NCBI RefSeq assembly: GCF_002288635.1
Contig: NZ_NRSW01000001.1
Span: 750,712-814,711, forward strand
Length of the DNA: 64,000 bases
Reading direction: 5' to 3'
DNA from: Mucilaginibacter sp. MD40
GTDB lineage: Bacteria > Bacteroidota > Bacteroidia > Sphingobacteriales > Sphingobacteriaceae
Shown here piece after piece: positions 61,774 through 64,000 of the stretch (position 1 is its first letter; each line of letters opens with the position of its first letter). A model generated the notes under the pieces. That model had not been told where the DNA came from. It made no database searches and saw nothing but the letters and a program-made list of their open reading frames with translations. Position numbers and translations under genes: made by a program.

Positions 61774-62817
61774 TCACTGAACATCCTTTTTTAAGTCTTT
61801 TATAATATTTTCCAGTTCACGTACGCGCTGCTCCAATTCAGGCAGTCGCCTTACATTAACATGGGCGCGAAGGTAATCTTTATAAGGCAGATGCGGAGAG
61901 CCTCCCCATTGTTTATCAATAACTTTAATAGAGCTATTAACCCCGGTTTGCGCACCAAACTGGCTGCCATCGGCTATGTTCAGGTGTCCTGCGAAACCTA
62001 CCTGGCCACCAATAACTACCCTTGAACCAATTTTAGTGCTGCCGGAAATACCCGATTGCGCTGCCATCACCGTATGGCTGCCTATTTCAACATTATGGGC
62101 AATCATAACCAGGTTATCTATCTTGGCCCCTTTACGGATAACGGTTGAACCCATCGTGGCCCGGTCAACAGTAGTGTTTGAGCCTATCTCCACGTTATCT
62201 TCGATAATTACATTACCAATTTGGGCAATTTTGGTGTAGCTACCATCTGGGTTGGGGGCAAACCCAAAGCCATCGCTGCCAATAACCGCACCCGAATGGA
62301 TGGTAACATTATTGCCAATAACACAATCAAAATATACTACAACACCAGGGAATAAGGTAACATTATCGCCAAGCGTAACGTTATCCGCTATATAACAATT
62401 AGGATATATCTTACAGTTTTTACCGGCTTTAACATCCTGGCCTATGTAAGCGAACGCGCCAATGTAGGCATTGTCACCAATCTGTGCAGTTTTATGTATA
62501 AAACTGGGCTGCTCGATGCCTTCCTTGTATAATTTAAAGGTGTTATATTTTTCAAGCAGGAGCGTGAAGGCGCTGTATGCATTCTCTACCCGTATGAGGG
62601 TAGCTTTTACAGGAGCGGTTAACTGCTGGCTGTTATTTACAATAACAATAGAGGCATCTGTAGTATACAGATATTGCTCGTATTTCAGGTTCGCTAAAAA
62701 AGAAAGTGAACCATTTTGGGCCTCCTCTATTTTCGCCAGCTGATTTACGGCAACTGTTTCGTCGCCCTCAACTGTCCCGTTTAGCAGCATGGCTATATCC
62801 TTGGCAGTAAATTGCAT
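61774..62817 (-). CDS. lpxD: UDP-3-O-(3-hydroxyacyl)glucosamine N-acyltransferase
   Basis: 347 aa. N-terminal uridine-binding domain (1-100), then a long hexapeptide-repeat beta-helix (GDNAYIGAFAYIGQDVKAGKNC and onward) and the catalytic His region NLVMIAHNVEIGSHTV, ending in a C-terminal helix. It adds the second acyl chain in lipid A synthesis. It heads lpxD-lpxC/fabZ-lpxA-ABC and has the best promoter in the window. Confidence 0.96.
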   Translation of the reverse strand: MQFTAKDIAMLLNGTVEGDETVAVNQLAKIEEAQNGSLSFLANLKYEQYLYTTDASIVIVNNSQQLTAPVKATLIRVENAYSAFTLLLEKYNTFKLYKEGIEQPSFIHKTAQIGDNAYIGAFAYIGQDVKAGKNCKIYPNCYIADNVTLGDNVTLFPGVVVYFDCVIGNNVTIHSGAVIGSDGFGFAPNPDGSYTKIAQIGNVIIEDNVEIGSNTTVDRATMGSTVIRKGAKIDNLVMIAHNVEIGSHTVMAAQSGISGSTKIGSRVVIGGQVGFAGHLNIADGSQFGAQTGVNSSIKVIDKQWGGSPHLPYKDYLRAHVNVRRLPELEQRVRELENIIKDLKKDVQ

Positions 62818-62821
62818 CGTA

Positions 62822-62852
62822 CAAAGTTATATGTTAATACTAAAGCAACAAA
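62822..62852 (-). promoter_or_regulatory. Bacteroidota housekeeping promoter of the lpxD operon
   Basis: On the minus strand TTTG (62852-62849), a 19-nt spacer and TAACTTTG (62829-62822) match the TTTG-N19-TAnnTTTG consensus exactly. The -7 box ends 4 nt before the lpxD ATG, so the transcript would begin at or almost at the start codon. Confidence 0.8.
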
Positions 62853-62869
62853 TTATTAAGTTTTAGCCT

Positions 62870-64000
62870 TTATACGTTCAAAGCCAGTTCTTTGGTGTAA
62901 CAGAGTATATGTTTTTTTACGGTTTTTGACAAAGCTTCCAAATTGGAGTTATCGCTTGCGAGCGTAATATCAATTACACTACCGTCTTTTTTTAAGATAT
63001 GTATGCTGCCGTCGCCTTTATTGTAGGCGTTATTTCTGATACTGTCAGTAAATACAAAGTAAGAGGCATCATGCTCATTAAGGCCATATTGCTGCTGTGC
63101 TTTATGCTTAAGTTCCTCTACCCATACGCTGTCTGGGTTTTCGGACGTAATGTCTACATGGTACAGCCTGCGATTAATAAAATTATGGCAAAGCGTAGCC
63201 AGCACCCAGTCGGTACTACCAGCCCATATTTTTACGGCGGCCATCACATCCGTATCATCAAGCAGCGCAAAAACCTTTAAATGCTCCGGGTTAGCCATAA
63301 ACTCCTTGCGATCAATCTCGGTATTCAGGAAATAAGCCAGGGCAGGGGTAAGCGGAAAGCGTGTACCAGCCAGCGCCAGTTCACGCGCCCGGCAAAATAT
63401 TTTACATAACAATTGCTCGGCGGCTATAACCGTTTTATGAAGATATACCTGCCAGTACATTAAACGGCGGGCGATAAGGAATTTCTCTATAGAATATATG
63501 CCCTTTTCTTCTACAACCACCATATCGTTCTTAACCGTCAGCATCTTAATGATACGGTCTGAGCTGATGACACCTTCAGATACGCCGGTAAAAAAACTGT
63601 CGCGGTTAAGGTAATCCATCCTGTCCATATCCAACTGACTGCTTACCAGTTGGTGCAGAAACTTTTTATGATACTCGCCCCTGAAAATGCTAATGGCCAG
63701 ATCAAGTTTGCCATTAAACTCCTGGTTGAGCTTATCCATCAGCATTATGGAAATATCCTCATGGCTTATCTCTTCTACAATAGTATGTTCCAGCGCATGC
63801 GAAAATGGCCCGTGGCCTATATCGTGCAGTAATATGGCTATGATCAACCCTTCTTTTTCTTCAGGGCTGATATCTGTGCCTTTGTTGCATAGGGTTTCAA
63901 TAGCCAGGCCCATCAAGTGCATGGCACCGAGGGCATGATGAAAACGCGTATGTAAAGCACCTGGATAAACTAAATGGGTCATGCCCACCTGTTTAATATA
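62870..64000 (-). CDS. HD-domain phosphohydrolase (dGTPase-like), 5' end outside window
   Basis: About 376 residues are visible, opening with KQVGMTHLVYPGALHTRFHHALGAMHL; the family normally has some 40 more residues before this, so the gene continues past 64000 and the internal ATG at 63988 is not the true start. HD-domain metal site: HTRFHH, LLHDIGHGPFSHALEH and QLDMDRMDYLNRDSF. Related to SAMHD1-like dNTP triphosphohydrolases. It precedes lpxD on the same strand, in the order common in this phylum, but lpxD has its own promoter. Confidence 0.9.
   Translation of the reverse strand, partial: YIKQVGMTHLVYPGALHTRFHHALGAMHLMGLAIETLCNKGTDISPEEKEGLIIAILLHDIGHGPFSHALEHTIVEEISHEDISIMLMDKLNQEFNGKLDLAISIFRGEYHKKFLHQLVSSQLDMDRMDYLNRDSFFTGVSEGVISSDRIIKMLTVKNDMVVVEEKGIYSIEKFLIARRLMYWQVYLHKTVIAAEQLLCKIFCRARELALAGTRFPLTPALAYFLNTEIDRKEFMANPEHLKVFALLDDTDVMAAVKIWAGSTDWVLATLCHNFINRRLYHVDITSENPDSVWVEELKHKAQQQYGLNEHDASYFVFTDSIRNNAYNKGDGSIHILKKDGSVIDITLASDNSNLEALSKTVKKHILCYTKELALNV

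Noticed and set aside
1..64000. tRNA, rRNA or transposase genes
   Set aside because: No cloverleaf-like sequence with CCA-type end, no rRNA sequence and no transposase-like frame was recognised by eye; a tRNAscan/Infernal run would be decisive.

Overview
The window reads as chromosomal DNA of a Bacteroidota bacterium, most likely a Sphingobacteriaceae member of the Mucilaginibacter/Pedobacter type. The basis is a gliding lipoprotein GldH, DUF3078, DUF4142, DUF1501/DUF1800 and SusC-style TonB-receptor architecture, an LpxC-FabZ fusion, the b-type SdhC/A/B set, and Bacteroidota promoter motifs (TTTG-N19-TAnnTTTG, best seen at lpxD). Genus is inferred, not proven. I saw no tRNA, rRNA, CRISPR array, IS transposase or prophage. 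Nearly everything is intact housekeeping or envelope-associated coding sequence, with many small structured repeats between genes.

Layout. 1-6578 (minus): a sigma-54 response regulator, then a potassium-uptake operon with two tiny membrane ORFs (a 27-aa peptide and KdpF), kdpA, kdpB, kdpC and a truncated outer-membrane porin gene; a sigma-54-like promoter lies between regulator and operon. 6674-9725 (minus): holB-ricT-gldH. 9735-10061: inverted and tandem 45-bp repeats running up to ruvX. 10062-16208 (plus): ruvX, an alpha/beta hydrolase, an O-methyltransferase, two glucosaminidases, a cell-surface protein coupled to a small HExxH membrane protein, and a DUF3078 protein. 16209-20909 (plus): three covarying palindromes, a TPP riboswitch with an inserted hairpin, then a TonB receptor, PnuT and an acyl-CoA-dehydrogenase-like enzyme, which together look like a thiamine operon. 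20912-31969 (minus): ATP-dependent DNA ligase with its partner nuclease, PafA phosphatase, Tex, PolA, Tag, and an AhpD-like protein.

32046-34072 (plus): a secreted barrel protein, a VOC protein and a small membrane protein. 34053-41302 (minus): an alkyltransferase-like protein, TrmB, a YtxH/holin-like/hypothetical cluster, an AI-2E family permease, a stand-alone DHp-like peptide with a second sigma-54 regulator, an outer-membrane barrel, enoyl-CoA hydratase and a B12-binding protein. 41510-47912: glnS, a DUF1800/DUF1501 pair, aat, ruvC and a SprT-like protein. 48042-51383 (minus): gcvH, VanZ-like, a 45-aa lipoprotein, feoA, feoB. 51518-53729 (plus): DUF4142, Gfo/Idh/MocA and a thioredoxin-fold protein. 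53807-57514 (minus): sdhCAB. 57707-64000: a thioredoxin-fold lipoprotein without its cysteines, an ABC ATPase, and the lipid A start block lpxD-lpxC/fabZ-lpxA behind an HD-domain hydrolase that is cut by the right edge.

The strongest leads are the TPP riboswitch whose aptamer is split by a roughly 90-nt structured insert and which controls an operon ending in an unexplained flavoenzyme, the uncharacterised 27-aa peptide at the head of the kdp operon, and a 72-aa protein that looks like a histidine-kinase H-box without an ATPase domain beside its own response regulator.
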